Positions 14,944-24,617 of a DNA stretch of 26,709 nucleotides are shown in pieces. Location: positions 20,903 to 47,611 of the forward strand of contig JAJZEH010000010.1 of NCBI GenBank assembly GCA_021805725.1. The letters are read 5' to 3'. The notes below the pieces were generated by a model. That model saw only the letters and a list, made by a program, of their open reading frames with translations, made no database searches and was not told where the DNA came from. Numbering within the stretch: position 1 is the stretch's first letter; each line of letters starts with the position of its first letter. Made by a program: the position numbers and the translations under genes. Source of the DNA: Pseudomonadota bacterium. GTDB lineage: Bacteria > Pseudomonadota > Gammaproteobacteria > Burkholderiales > Ferrovaceae.

Positions 14944-15227
14944 GCCGCCTTAACATCGTCCTGTTTGCCCTGGTCGTGGTGTTGGCCATTGGCGTGGTGC
15001 ATGCCCAGCATCGCGCACGCCGGCTGTTTGTGGACCTGCAGAAGGAAAAGGATACGGCGGAGCAGCGGGTTGCCGAGTGGAACCAGTTGCAGATCGAGCA
15101 GGGCATGCTGGCCTCCAGTCATCGCGTCGAGGACAGCGCGGTTCATGGGTTGCAGATGCAGCTGCCCCCGTCCTCCCGGACCCGCATGATCGTGGTGGGC
15201 CAGCCTCAAATCCAGGGGGTGCGATGA
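14940..15227 (+). CDS. ftsL: Cell division protein FtsL
   Basis: A bitopic membrane protein of the divisome that forms the FtsQLB complex with FtsB and FtsQ and activates FtsWI. The 95-residue product has a short cytoplasmic start, one membrane helix (about 4-23, [20 protein letters not shown]) and a periplasmic coiled-coil region (about 24-65, [20 protein letters not shown]). FtsL is poorly conserved, so the call rests on size, topology and position between rsmH and ftsI. It overlaps rsmH and ftsI by 4 bases on each side. Confidence 0.93.
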   Translation: MSRLNIVLFALVVVLAIGVVHAQHRARRLFVDLQKEKDTAEQRVAEWNQLQIEQGMLASSHRVEDSAVHGLQMQLPPSSRTRMIVVGQPQIQGVR

Positions 15228-16960
15228 ACGTCGGCGTCAACAGCTCGCGCCTCAATCTGCGTCTTGATGGCTGGCGTTCGCGCCTGCTCCTGATTGCGCT
15301 GGTCTCCTGCTTTGCGGGACTTGTGGGGCGCGCTGCCTGGCTGCAGGGATTTCATGCCGGATTTTTGCAGCAGAAGGGTGAAGAACGCTACAGCCGCGTC
15401 ATCGAGATGCCGGCGAGCCGGGGCATCATCCGCGATCGCAACGGACAGCCCCTGGCCATCAGCACGCCCGCGGAGTCCATCTGGGCGAGTCGCGAGGATG
15501 TGGAGCTGTCGCCAGCCCAGAGCAAATCACTGGCAGGCTTGCTGCACATGGACCCCAGGGAGCTGGCGCAGCGCCTCAATGGCGGCGGGCGTGGCAATTT
15601 TGTGTATCTCAGGCGCCAGGTGACGCCCGAGGTGGCACAGCAGATCATGGATCTCAAGATTTCCGGGCTGTTCCAGCAGCATGGGTTTCATCGGGCCTAT
15701 CCCAAGGGCGAGGAAACCGCGCATCTGGTGGGCTTTACCGATGCCGACGACCACGGCCAGGAGGGCGTGGAGCTGGCGTACCAGAAGGATCTTGGCGGCA
15801 GCGCCGGGGCGCGCCGGGTGATCAAGGATCGCGCGGGACACATCATCGAGGACGTGGAAAGCATTCGTGTGCCCCGTCCCGGACAGGACATTGCACTGAG
15901 CGTGGATGGGCGCATCCAGCATCTGGCGTACCGCGAGCTGCGCAACGCGGTGATGGTCCACCGGGCCAAGGCCGGGGCTGTGGTCATTCTGGATACCCAG
16001 ACGGGCGAAGTGCTGGCGCTGGCCAACTATCCTGATTATGACCCCAACAACCGCGAGCACCTTTCGGGCGCGCAACTGCGCAACCGCGCCATCACCGACA
16101 CCTTCGAACCGGGTTCCACCCTGAAGCCATTTACCATCGCCACGGCACTGGAAGCGGGTAAAGTCACCCCCAATACCGTCATACCCACCGGGGGCGGGCA
16201 GATGACCATCGGAACCAGCACCATCCGCGACACCCATCCCTTCGCTTCGCTTACGGTGGCCCAGGTGATCCAGCATTCCAGCAACGTGGGTGCGGCGCGC
16301 ATTGCCTTGACCCTGCCTTCGGAAACCCTGTGGAACATGTTTACTGACGTGGGTTTTGGCCAGACACCCAAGCTCGGATTTCCGGGCGAGGCGGGAGGGA
16401 GGGTCCGTCCCTTCCGCTCGTGGAAGCCTATCGAGCAGGCCACCATGTCCTACGGCAACGGCATCTCGGTGAGCCTGATCCAGTTGGCCCGGGCCTACAC
16501 CATCTTTGCCAATGGCGGTCAATTGCGCCCGCTCTCGCTGACCCGGGTGAGTACCCCTCCCTCCGGGCGTCAGGTCATATCGTCGCAAACAGCGCGTCAG
16601 GTGACGGACATGCTGGAACTGGTGGTCAAGCCCGAAGGCACGGCACCAGCGGCCCAGGTTAAAGGTTATCGCGTGGCCGGCAAAACCGGCACGGCGCACA
16701 AGGTGGTCGGCGGTCGCTATGCCAATCGTTATGTGGCGTCGTTTGTCGGATTCGCTCCGGCCTCCGCACCGCGCGTGCTGATTGCCATCATGATCGACGA
16801 GCCGGCGGGCAGCAGTTATTACGGGGGACTTGTTGCGGCCCCGGTGTTTTCCGCATTGATGGGCAATGTGTTGCAAATGCTGGCCGTGCCTCCCGATGAT
16901 CCCAACAGCAGTCTGTTTGACGCGCCCGCCGCGGGGGCAGGTTCGGCGGAGGATACATGA
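15224..16960 (+). CDS. ftsI: Peptidoglycan transpeptidase FtsI (PBP3)
   Basis: Septal class B penicillin-binding protein that crosslinks peptidoglycan together with FtsW. The 578 residues include a single N-terminal membrane anchor (about 20-42), a pedestal domain with the conserved RGIIRDRNGQPLAIS, and a transpeptidase domain. The three active-site motifs are intact: STLK with nucleophile Ser298, SSN at 352-354, and KTG at 487-489 (AGKTGTAHKV). Length agrees with E. coli FtsI (588). The start overlaps the ftsL stop as ATGA; its stop overlaps murE the same way. Confidence 0.97.
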   Translation: MNVGVNSSRLNLRLDGWRSRLLLIALVSCFAGLVGRAAWLQGFHAGFLQQKGEERYSRVIEMPASRGIIRDRNGQPLAISTPAESIWASREDVELSPAQSKSLAGLLHMDPRELAQRLNGGGRGNFVYLRRQVTPEVAQQIMDLKISGLFQQHGFHRAYPKGEETAHLVGFTDADDHGQEGVELAYQKDLGGSAGARRVIKDRAGHIIEDVESIRVPRPGQDIALSVDGRIQHLAYRELRNAVMVHRAKAGAVVILDTQTGEVLALANYPDYDPNNREHLSGAQLRNRAITDTFEPGSTLKPFTIATALEAGKVTPNTVIPTGGGQMTIGTSTIRDTHPFASLTVAQVIQHSSNVGAARIALTLPSETLWNMFTDVGFGQTPKLGFPGEAGGRVRPFRSWKPIEQATMSYGNGISVSLIQLARAYTIFANGGQLRPLSLTRVSTPPSGRQVISSQTARQVTDMLELVVKPEGTAPAAQVKGYRVAGKTGTAHKVVGGRYANRYVASFVGFAPASAPRVLIAIMIDEPAGSSYYGGLVAAPVFSALMGNVLQMLAVPPDDPNSSLFDAPAAGAGSAEDT

Positions 16961-18492
16961 GCACTGACCTGCATGCCTCCCACGCCCCTGGCCGCGTACA
17001 CCCTGTGGATGTCGCGGCCCTGCGTCATCTGGGCTTGCCTTTGGCAGACTTGACGTCGGACAGTCGCGCCGTGACGCCCGGCATGACCTTTGCCGCCTAT
17101 CCGGGGGCGCAGGCGGATGGGCGCCGTTTCATCCCCGAGGCCATCGGGCGCGGCGCTGCATCTGTGCTCTGGGAGAGCGACGGCTTTGCCTGGGCACCGG
17201 AGTGGAACGTTCCCAACCAAGGCATTGCGGGACTGCGGGCCCAGATCAGCGGCATTGCCGGACAGGTCTATGGCGAGCCCTCCCGGCATCTGTGGGTCGT
17301 GGGGGTGACGGGCACCAACGGCAAGACCAGTTGCACCCATTGGCTTGCGCAATTACTGGAACAGGCGGGCAAGCCTTGTGCCGTGGTGGGCACGCTGGGC
17401 AACGGCCTGCGCTTGCAACTGGAGCCTGCGCTCAATACCACCCCTGACGCCATTGCCCTGCAGCAGGCGCTGGCGCGCTACCGGGCGCAGGGGGCTGTCG
17501 CTTGTGCGATGGAAGTGTCGTCCCATGGTCTGGTTCAGGACAGGGTGGCGGGCATCGCGTTTCGCGGTGCGCTGTTCACCAACCTCTCGCGCGATCACCT
17601 CGATTATCACGGCACGCTGGAGGCTTACGGCGAAGCCAAGGCCCTGCTGTTCGATGCAGCCGGCCTGGAGTTTGCCGCGATCAATCTGGACGATCCCTTT
17701 GGCATGCGGCTGGTGGAAAGGATGAAGGGGACAGACCCCGTTTCGGGGTCTGTCCCCAAAACCCCCAAAATCATCGGCTACACCCTGGAGGGAATGCAGG
17801 CCCCGTCCGGGGTATCGGTCCTGCAGGCCCGCAACTTGGAGATCAGCCTGCAGGGATTGCATTTCCAGGTGGCCGGCGAATGGGGGCAGGCCGAGGTGCG
17901 GGCGCCGCTCATGGGCCGCTTCAACGTGTCCAACCTGCTTGCCGTCATGGCGGCTGCATTGATGTCCGGCATGACGCTGGAGCAGGTTTGTGACGGGGTT
18001 GCGCGACTTGCGGCCCCTGCCGGTCGCCTGCAGCGGCTGGGGGGAGGGGCTTTGCCCGACGTGGTGATCGACTACGCCCATACGCCGGATGCACTGGAGA
18101 AGGCGCTTGCCACCCTGCGTGAAACCGTGGCCCCCAGGCGTCGGCTGATTTGCGTGTTTGGCTGTGGCGGCAACCGCGATCCCGGCAAACGGCCCCTGAT
18201 GGGGGAAGTGGCGGCACGCCTTGCGGATATGGTCGTGCTGACCAGCGACAACCCGCGCTACGAGTCCGTCGATGCCATCCTCGATGAAATCGCCCAGGGG
18301 ATGGATATGCCGTTCCAGCGCATTCCCGAGCGGGCCGAAGCCATTCGCCATGCAATCGCCTCGGCGCAGGCGGGTGATGTCGTCCTGATCGCAGGCAAGG
18401 GGCATGAAACCACCCAGGAAGTGGCGGGCCAGAAGTTGCCCTTCGATGATCGCGACGTGGCACAGCATTGTCTCGATGAGGTGCGCGCATGA
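16957..18492 (+). CDS. murE: UDP-MurNAc-tripeptide synthetase (meso-DAP adding)
   Basis: MurE adds the third stem-peptide residue to UDP-MurNAc-L-Ala-D-Glu in the cytoplasm. The ATP loop GTNGKT is at 119-124, Lys228 (YGEAKALLF) is the expected carbamylated lysine, and HTPDALEKAL lies in the C-terminal half. DNPR at 431-434, followed by YES, is the signature of enzymes selecting meso-diaminopimelate. At 511 residues it is somewhat longer than E. coli MurE (495). Residues 257-267 (K-GTDPVSGSVP) are encoded by a complete copy of the dispersed palindrome (17727-17757), translated in frame in the central domain between MRLVERM and KTPKIIGYTL. The gene is otherwise intact, so the insert is presumably tolerated. 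Confidence 0.97.
   Translation: MSTDLHASHAPGRVHPVDVAALRHLGLPLADLTSDSRAVTPGMTFAAYPGAQADGRRFIPEAIGRGAASVLWESDGFAWAPEWNVPNQGIAGLRAQISGIAGQVYGEPSRHLWVVGVTGTNGKTSCTHWLAQLLEQAGKPCAVVGTLGNGLRLQLEPALNTTPDAIALQQALARYRAQGAVACAMEVSSHGLVQDRVAGIAFRGALFTNLSRDHLDYHGTLEAYGEAKALLFDAAGLEFAAINLDDPFGMRLVERMKGTDPVSGSVPKTPKIIGYTLEGMQAPSGVSVLQARNLEISLQGLHFQVAGEWGQAEVRAPLMGRFNVSNLLAVMAAALMSGMTLEQVCDGVARLAAPAGRLQRLGGGALPDVVIDYAHTPDALEKALATLRETVAPRRRLICVFGCGGNRDPGKRPLMGEVAARLADMVVLTSDNPRYESVDAILDEIAQGMDMPFQRIPERAEAIRHAIASAQAGDVVLIAGKGHETTQEVAGQKLPFDDRDVAQHCLDEVRA
17727..17757. repeat. Palindromic GGGGACAGACC repeat, full hairpin inside murE
   Basis: 14-bp arms GGGGACAGACCCCG (17727-17740) and its exact complement (17744-17757) with a TTT loop. 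It is a variant of the family (CCCCG instead of CCTCA at the inner arm, changed on both sides so pairing is kept). It keeps the murE frame and contains no stop codon in it. Confidence 0.9.
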
Positions 18493-19853
18493 GCAGCATG
18501 ATGAGCCTGCAGGAAGCCGCCCTGATCCTGGGAGACGCCACGGAACATGCCACAGCCGCCGTTCAGCGCGTCACGACGGATACCCGCCAGCTCCGGCAGG
18601 GCGACCTGTTCGTGGCTTTGCGCGGTGAGCATTTCGATGGCCACGCCTTCGTGGCAGAAGCGCTGCGTCGCGGTGCCGTGGGCGCCGTGGTGGAAGCCGA
18701 TGCGGACGGGGACGGGGACAGACCTCATCTGATCCGGGTGTCCGACACGGCGCTGGCCCTGGCTGATTTGGCTGGAGCCTGGCGTCGGCGCATCAACCCG
18801 CGGGTGGTGGCGGTGACGGGCAGCAACGGCAAGACGACCGTCAAGGAAATGCTGGCGGCCATCCTGCGCAGCGCCGCCTCGCTGGAGGGAATGTCGGCAG
18901 ATGACAGCGTGTTGGCCACCGTGGGCAATCTCAACAATACCCTGGGCTTGCCCATGACGCTGCTGCGGCTGCGTGCGGGGCACCGCTGGGCGGTGGTCGA
19001 GATGGGCATGAATCGCGTCGGCGAGATTGCGGCCATGACCCGGGTGGCACAGCCGGATGTGGCGCTGATCAACAACGTGCAGCGTGCCCATGTGGGCATG
19101 CTGGGTAGCCTCGCAGCCGTGGCGCGCGCCAAGGGGGAGCTCTTTGCCGGGCTGCCCGCGGGGGGCGTGGCCGTCCTTCCTGCAGGCGAGGCCATGACCG
19201 CCGTGCTGCGCGATTGTGCAGCAGGACACCCCGTGGTGGATTTTGCGCTGGATCGCCCGGCCCTGGTGCAGGGCACCACTCGGGGCGAGACCCTGCAAAT
19301 CTCCTGGCCCGAAGCCTCCATCCAGGTTCGGCTCAACGTGCCGGGGCGGCACAACCAGGCCAATGCCGTGGCGGCCGCGGCAGCAGCCATGGCGCTGGGC
19401 ATTCCGGCCGAGGCGATTTGCCTGGGACTGGAGGGTTTTCAGGGGGTGCCGGGCCGGCTTCAATCCAGATTTTCGGCCCTCGGCGCGCTCGTGATCGACG
19501 ATACCTACAATGCCAATCCCGATTCCGTGGCGGCGGCAATTGCCGTGCTGGCCGCGCGTCCGGGTCGTCGCATCCTGGCGCTGGGAGACCTGGGGGAACT
19601 GGGCGACGAGGCCCCCCTACTGCACGCCGAGGTGGGTCGTGTGGCCCGTGCCGCAGGCATTGACGACTGTTTTACCCTGGGTGAGCTGACCCGGGAGACC
19701 TGTCGCGCGTTTGGTGCGCGGGCGCATCATTTTGAATCGGCGGCGGCGCTGGTGGCCACCTTGCAGCCACAGCTCAACGCCGATGCCACCGTGCTGGTCA
19801 AGGGGTCTCGTTTCATGCAGATGGAGCGAGTCGTGGAGGGACTGGTGCAATGA
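18489..19853 (+). CDS. murF: UDP-MurNAc-tripeptide--D-Ala-D-Ala ligase
   Basis: MurF adds D-Ala-D-Ala to complete the UDP-MurNAc-pentapeptide. The 454-residue product (E. coli 452) shows the N-terminal substrate domain with [20 protein letters not shown], the ATP loop GSNGKTT at 111-117, [47 protein letters not shown] and [15 protein letters not shown]. Residues about 71-80 ([10 protein letters not shown]) are encoded by a GACGGG-type repeat run followed by a palindrome arm (18714-18727), in a variable part of the N-terminal domain. ATGA overlap with murE; 25 bases before mraY. Confidence 0.97.
   Translation: MSSMMSLQEAALILGDATEHATAAVQRVTTDTRQLRQGDLFVALRGEHFDGHAFVAEALRRGAVGAVVEADADGDGDRPHLIRVSDTALALADLAGAWRRRINPRVVAVTGSNGKTTVKEMLAAILRSAASLEGMSADDSVLATVGNLNNTLGLPMTLLRLRAGHRWAVVEMGMNRVGEIAAMTRVAQPDVALINNVQRAHVGMLGSLAAVARAKGELFAGLPAGGVAVLPAGEAMTAVLRDCAAGHPVVDFALDRPALVQGTTRGETLQISWPEASIQVRLNVPGRHNQANAVAAAAAAMALGIPAEAICLGLEGFQGVPGRLQSRFSALGALVIDDTYNANPDSVAAAIAVLAARPGRRILALGDLGELGDEAPLLHAEVGRVARAAGIDDCFTLGELTRETCRAFGARAHHFESAAALVATLQPQLNADATVLVKGSRFMQMERVVEGLVQ
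18714..18727. repeat. Single arm of the GGGGACAGACC repeat inside murF
   Basis: GGGGACAGACCTCA, an exact 14-base match to the arm of the intergenic copies, without a partner arm. It is translated in a different frame (GDRPH) from the murE and murB copies. Preceded by GACGGG-like short repeats from about 18705. Confidence 0.75.
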
Positions 19854-19878
19854 CGGCCAGCCATCGAGGAACGAAGAC

Positions 19879-20964
19879 ATGTTGTTAGCACTGGCCCATT
19901 GGCTGTCCCAGAGCATTCACGGATTTCGCGTGGTGGACTACATCACGCTGCGCGCAGTGCTGGCGACCCTCACGGCGCTGACGATTTCATTTGCCATCGG
20001 CCCCTTCATGATCCGCAAGCTGACGGCCTACAAAATCGGCCAGTCGGTGCGCGATGACGGGCCGCAGACGCATCTCATCAAGAGCGGCACGCCGACCATG
20101 GGCGGTGCGCTGATTCTGGTGGCGATTGCCGTGACCACGCTGCTCTGGGCCGACCTCACCAACCGCTATGTGTGGCTGGTGCTGGGGACCATGATGGGTT
20201 TTGGCGTGATCGGCTGGGTGGACGACTACCGCAAGGTGGTGCATCGCAATCCCAAAGGGCTTTCGGCACGCGCCAAGTTTTTCTGGCAGTCGGTGATTGC
20301 CACGGTGGTGGCGGTGGCACTGTTGCAGATGGCCACGACGCCATCGGAAACCGACCTGATCGTGCCGTTCTTCAAGACGGTGGCGCTGCCGTTGGGTGGG
20401 CTGGGGTTTGTCATCCTGACCTACTTCGTGATCGTGGGGACCAGCAACGCCGTCAACCTGACCGATGGTCTGGACGGCCTTGCCATCATGCCCACTGCAA
20501 TGATTTCCGGGGCGCTTGCGGTGTTTGCCTACGTGGCGGGCAACAAGGTGTTCGCGCTCTACCTTGCGTTTCCCAGCATTCCAGGGGCCGGCGAGCTGGT
20601 GGTGTTTTGTGCTGCCATGACCGGTGCGGGCCTCGGGTTTCTGTGGTTCAACGCCTATCCCGCCGAGGTGTTCATGGGGGATGTGGGTGCGCTGGCCCTG
20701 GGCGCGGCGCTGGGTCTCGTGGCCGTGATCGTGCGACAGGAAATCGTGCTGTTCGTGATGGGCGGCGTGTTCGTGCTGGAAACCCTCTCCGTGGTGTTGC
20801 AGGTGGCTTCCTTCAAGCTGACGGGCAACCGCATCTTCCGAATGGCGCCCGTGCACCATCATTTCGAGCTCAAGGGCTGGAAGGAAAACCAGGTGGTGGT
20901 GCGCTTCTGGATCATCACCATCATCCTGGTCCTGGCCGGCCTCTCCACCCTCAAGCTGCGCTGA
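19879..20964 (+). CDS. mraY: Phospho-MurNAc-pentapeptide transferase (lipid I synthase)
   Basis: An integral membrane enzyme transferring phospho-MurNAc-pentapeptide to undecaprenyl phosphate. The 361 residues (E. coli 360) include about ten membrane segments and the signatures [22 protein letters not shown] (catalytic Asp pair), [34 protein letters not shown] and [16 protein letters not shown]. The start at 19879 follows GAGGA with good spacing; the upstream extension of the open frame lies inside murF and is not used. Seven bases separate its stop from murD. Confidence 0.97.
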   Translation: MLLALAHWLSQSIHGFRVVDYITLRAVLATLTALTISFAIGPFMIRKLTAYKIGQSVRDDGPQTHLIKSGTPTMGGALILVAIAVTTLLWADLTNRYVWLVLGTMMGFGVIGWVDDYRKVVHRNPKGLSARAKFFWQSVIATVVAVALLQMATTPSETDLIVPFFKTVALPLGGLGFVILTYFVIVGTSNAVNLTDGLDGLAIMPTAMISGALAVFAYVAGNKVFALYLAFPSIPGAGELVVFCAAMTGAGLGFLWFNAYPAEVFMGDVGALALGAALGLVAVIVRQEIVLFVMGGVFVLETLSVVLQVASFKLTGNRIFRMAPVHHHFELKGWKENQVVVRFWIITIILVLAGLSTLKLR

Positions 20965-20971
20965 TCACGCC

Positions 20972-22357
20972 ATGATGAACGCTCCCTATCCCGCAACCCT
21001 CAAGTCCCGTACCGTGCTGGTGCTGGGGCTGGGTGACACCGGGCTCGCCACGGTACGCTGGTTGCGTGCCCACGGTGCGCGCGTGCGGGTGGCGGACACG
21101 CGGGCACAACCTCCCCACGCCGGGGTGCTGCGGCGCGAGGCGCCGGAAGTGGATGTGCATACCGGACCTTTCACGCGCGCCTGCTTTGAGGGCCAGTCCC
21201 TGATCGTGGCAAGCCCGGGAGTGCCGCTGGCCGAGCCCGAAGTGGCTGCGGCCATGGCGCGTGGCCAGGAGGTGGTGGGAGACGTGGAACTCTTTGCCCG
21301 CACGATCCAGTCGCTATCCCGGCCGCCGAGGGTGGTGGCCATCACCGGTGCCAATGGCAAGACCACGGTCACCACCATGGTGGGTGAAATGGTGCGTGCC
21401 GCAGGACTTGATACCGCCGTGATCGGCAACATCGGCACCCCGGTGCTGGAAGCGTTGAATGCGCCAACGCCCGCCGAGGTCTACGTGCTCGAGCTTTCGA
21501 GTTTCCAGCTCGAGGCCACGCACAATCTGGCGCTGCGTGCTGCCACCGTGCTCAACGTCACCGAGGATCATCTGGATCGCTACGCCGACATGGACGCCTA
21601 CACGGCGGCCAAGGCGCGCATTTTTGCCCATTGCGGGCAGCGCATCCTGAATCGGGAAGACCCGCGTTCGCTGGCCATGGCCAATCCGGGTGCCATCACC
21701 TTCGGGCTTGATGTACCCCCCACGGCGCGCGATTGGGGTCTGTCCCCCAATGACTGGGTCTGCTGCGGTACGACGCCCGTGATGGCGCTCGCCACGTTGC
21801 CCCTGAGTGGTCGCCACAACGCGGCCAACGCCATGGCGGCACTGGCGCTGTGCGATGCGCTGGGCGTACCGCGCCCGGTGGCGGTACAGGCCCTGCAATC
21901 CTTCAAGGGATTGCCGCACCGGGTCGAGCGCGTGGCCACCGTTGCCGGCGTGACCTATTACGACGATTCCAAGGGAACGAATGTTGGGGCCACCGTGGCC
22001 GCCCTGACGGGAATGACGGCGCCGGTTGTGCTGATTGCCGGCGGCGACGGCAAGGGCCAGGATTTTTCGCCGCTGAAGGCGGCGCTTTCACGCCATGCCC
22101 GCGCGCTCGTCCTGATCGGTCGCGATGCGCCGCGCATCGAAGCGGCGGTGGCCGGTTGCGGCGTACCGCTCGTGCACGCCAACGACATGGAAGATGCCGT
22201 ACGGCAGGCCGCACGGCTGGCGCAACGCGAAGACGTGGTGCTGATGTCTCCGGCATGTGCCAGTTTTGACATGTTCAGCAACTACCTGCACCGGGCAGAG
22301 GTGTTCGTTGCCGCAGTGCGTGCGCTGGTGCAGCAGAAAGCGGGGGAGGGGGCATGA
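20972..22357 (+). CDS. murD: UDP-MurNAc-L-alanine--D-glutamate ligase
   Basis: MurD adds D-glutamate to UDP-MurNAc-L-Ala. The 461-residue product has an N-terminal Rossmann-like [28 protein letters not shown], the ATP loop GANGKTT at 126-132, [32 protein letters not shown] and, in the C-terminal domain, [25 protein letters not shown] and [14 protein letters not shown] (written in the sequence as [20 protein letters not shown]). A second in-frame ATG directly follows the first (20975). A short palindrome half-site at 21735-21747 falls on W255-P259 in a variable segment. ATGA overlap with ftsW. Confidence 0.97.
   Translation: MMNAPYPATLKSRTVLVLGLGDTGLATVRWLRAHGARVRVADTRAQPPHAGVLRREAPEVDVHTGPFTRACFEGQSLIVASPGVPLAEPEVAAAMARGQEVVGDVELFARTIQSLSRPPRVVAITGANGKTTVTTMVGEMVRAAGLDTAVIGNIGTPVLEALNAPTPAEVYVLELSSFQLEATHNLALRAATVLNVTEDHLDRYADMDAYTAAKARIFAHCGQRILNREDPRSLAMANPGAITFGLDVPPTARDWGLSPNDWVCCGTTPVMALATLPLSGRHNAANAMAALALCDALGVPRPVAVQALQSFKGLPHRVERVATVAGVTYYDDSKGTNVGATVAALTGMTAPVVLIAGGDGKGQDFSPLKAALSRHARALVLIGRDAPRIEAAVAGCGVPLVHANDMEDAVRQAARLAQREDVVLMSPACASFDMFSNYLHRAEVFVAAVRALVQQKAGEGA
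21735..21747. repeat. Possible half-site of the palindrome inside murD
   Basis: GGGGTCTGTCCCC equals 13 bases of the right arm of the murE copy. Flanking bases add a second small palindrome (ATTGGGG at 21732-21738 with CCCCAAT at 21745-21751). Shorter than the other copies, so it could be chance. Confidence 0.5.
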
Positions 22358-23514
22358 CCACCACCTTTGCCACCCCGCGCCTGCTGCGTTCCGAATACGA
22401 TCTCACCCTGGTCTGGACCATTCTGGCCCTGCTGGCCCTGGGGGTGGTGATGGTGTATTCGGCGTCGATCGCCTCCGCCGAAGCCGATCGCCACATTGGC
22501 TACCGCTCCACCTACTTTTTCGTGCGTCAGCTCATCTATGTTGTCGTGGCCCTGCTGGCGGGACTGGCGGCATTCCAGGTGCGCGTCGAGATCTGGCAGA
22601 AGTGGGCCCCCTATCTTTTCGGCGCGGGCCTGCTCGGTCTTGTCCTGGTGCTGATTCCGGGGTTGGGCAAGGAAGTCAACGGCAGCCGTCGCTGGCTGTC
22701 GCTTGTGGTGCTCAACCTGCAACCCTCCGAGTTCATGAAATGCTTTGTGGTGCTGTACGCCGCCGACTACACCGTGCGCAAGGCCGCCTTCATGCACAGC
22801 TTCAAGAAGGGCTTTGTGCCCATGTTCATCGTGATGTTCCTGGTGGGGGCCCTGCTGTTGCGTGAGCCGGACTTTGGCGCGCTGGCCGTGATGACGGCCA
22901 TCGCCGCGGCCATCCTGTTCCTGGGGGGGCTCAACTGGCGCCTCTTCGTGGTGTTGATGGCGGTGCTGGCGGTGGGGTTCGTGCTGCTGGTGGTGCTGTC
23001 CCCCTATCGCTTCAACCGCCTGATCTGGTTCTGGAACCCCTGGGCTGACCCCTTCGGCAAGGGCTACCAGCTTACCCACGCGCTCATCGCTTTTGGACGC
23101 GGGGGCTGGCTTGGGGTGGGACTCGGCGCCAGCGTGGAAAAACAGCTCTACCTGCCCGAGGCGCATACCGATTTTCTGATGGCGGTGATTGCCGAGGAAC
23201 TGGGGTTCGTGGGCGTGATCATGACCATCGGGCTGTTTGTGTTCCTGGTTTGGCGGGCCTTTGCCATCGGCAACCGGGCGGCGTCCATGGAGCGCTATTT
23301 TGCAGCGCTGACGGCGCAGGGCGTCGGCGTCTGGTTTGCCGTGCAAACGGTGGTCAACATGGGTGTGAACATGGGCATGCTGCCCACCAAGGGCCTGACC
23401 CTGCCGCTCCTGAGTTATGGCGGAAGCGGCATTGTGGCCAACGTGGTGGCGCTGGCGGTGCTGCTGCGCATCGATTACGAGTCGCGTCAGATGATGCGGG
23501 GGCGTGCGCCATGA
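22354..23514 (+). CDS. ftsW: Septal peptidoglycan glycosyltransferase FtsW
   Basis: SEDS-family polymerase that builds septal glycan strands from lipid II, paired with FtsI. The 386 residues include about ten membrane segments. Hallmarks are [46 protein letters not shown], the large periplasmic loop [20 protein letters not shown] then [18 protein letters not shown] with the key Asp, and [14 protein letters not shown] near the end. ATGA overlaps with both murD and murG. Confidence 0.97.
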   Translation: MTTTFATPRLLRSEYDLTLVWTILALLALGVVMVYSASIASAEADRHIGYRSTYFFVRQLIYVVVALLAGLAAFQVRVEIWQKWAPYLFGAGLLGLVLVLIPGLGKEVNGSRRWLSLVVLNLQPSEFMKCFVVLYAADYTVRKAAFMHSFKKGFVPMFIVMFLVGALLLREPDFGALAVMTAIAAAILFLGGLNWRLFVVLMAVLAVGFVLLVVLSPYRFNRLIWFWNPWADPFGKGYQLTHALIAFGRGGWLGVGLGASVEKQLYLPEAHTDFLMAVIAEELGFVGVIMTIGLFVFLVWRAFAIGNRAASMERYFAALTAQGVGVWFAVQTVVNMGVNMGMLPTKGLTLPLLSYGGSGIVANVVALAVLLRIDYESRQMMRGRAP

Positions 23515-24617
23515 GCCGCTGTGCCCTGATCATGGCAGGCGGCACCGGCGGTCACGTCTTTCCGGCGTTGGCGCTGGCGCAGGAATTACGCCTGGAAGGA
23601 TGGCGGGTGGTATGGCTGGGCACCCATGCCGGAATCGAAGCGCGTCTGATTCCTGAACAGGGATATGCGTTCGAAACCATTTCCGTGGGCGGGCTGCGCG
23701 GCAAAGGCATGCTGCGGGCCCTGCTGGCGCCCCTGATGGTGTTGCTGGCCTGCGCCCAGAGTCTGATGGTCCTGTTGCGCCAGCGTCCCGATGTGGTGGT
23801 GGGGTTTGGTGGTTTCGCGGCCTTCCCCGGAGGGCTGACTGCGGCGCTCTTGATGAAGCCCCTCATCCTCCATGAGCAGAACGCCGTGGCAGGGCTCACC
23901 AATCGCCTGCTGGCACGGCTGGCGCGCCGGGTCTTTGAAGGCTTTCCAAAATCCTTTGAGGCCCCGTCCACCCATCCGTTGGCGCGCCTTGTCGGCGTGC
24001 CGCGCAAAGTCACCTGGGTGGGCAACCCGGTGCGCCCCGAAATTCGCTGGCTGGCGGCCCCTGCCAGGCGCTTCGCCGGGCGCAGCGGCGTGCTGCAGAT
24101 TCTGGTCCTGGGGGGCAGCCAGGGGGCGCGAGCGCTCAACACGCTGATCCCGCAGGCGCTGGCGTTGATTCCCGTGGAAGAGCGCCCCCTCGTGCTGCAT
24201 CAGGGCGGGGACAAGATGATGGACACCTTGCGCCAGTCCTATCGGGAGCAGGGGGTGGAGGGAGACCTGCGCCCCTTCATCAAGGACATGGCGGCGGCCT
24301 ACGCGGGGTGCGACCTCGTCATCTGCCGCGCCGGTGCACTCACCATTGCCGAACTTGCCGCGGCAGGGGTGGGCAGCATCCTGGTGCCGTTTCCGGCGGC
24401 GGTGGATGACCACCAGACGGCCAATGCGCAGTTTCTGGAATCGCGGGGGGCGGCGCGCGTGATCGCACAATCCCGGCTCAACCCGGCACTGCTGGCGCAA
24501 TGGCTGCAGGAGCTGACCCGTCCCGCCCTGCTGGAGATGGCGCAGGCCGCGCGCGCACTGGCCAAGCCCGAAGCAACCGAAGACCTGGCGGCAGCCTGCA
24601 GGGAGATTGCGCAATGA
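23511..24617 (+). CDS. murG: UDP-GlcNAc transferase MurG (lipid II synthase)
   Basis: A peripheral inner-membrane GT-B glycosyltransferase that adds GlcNAc to lipid I. The 368 residues are close to E. coli (355). Motifs are [16 protein letters not shown] at the N-terminus, [52 protein letters not shown], and the donor-binding [20 protein letters not shown] and [15 protein letters not shown] overlaps with ftsW and murC. Confidence 0.97.
   Translation: MSRCALIMAGGTGGHVFPALALAQELRLEGWRVVWLGTHAGIEARLIPEQGYAFETISVGGLRGKGMLRALLAPLMVLLACAQSLMVLLRQRPDVVVGFGGFAAFPGGLTAALLMKPLILHEQNAVAGLTNRLLARLARRVFEGFPKSFEAPSTHPLARLVGVPRKVTWVGNPVRPEIRWLAAPARRFAGRSGVLQILVLGGSQGARALNTLIPQALALIPVEERPLVLHQGGDKMMDTLRQSYREQGVEGDLRPFIKDMAAAYAGCDLVICRAGALTIAELAAAGVGSILVPFPAAVDDHQTANAQFLESRGAARVIAQSRLNPALLAQWLQELTRPALLEMAQAARALAKPEATEDLAAACREIAQ

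Noticed and set aside
20427..20440. GTGGGGACCAGCAACG in mraY resembles the arm start.
   Set aside because: It encodes the conserved [11 protein letters not shown] segment and the match is only seven bases.
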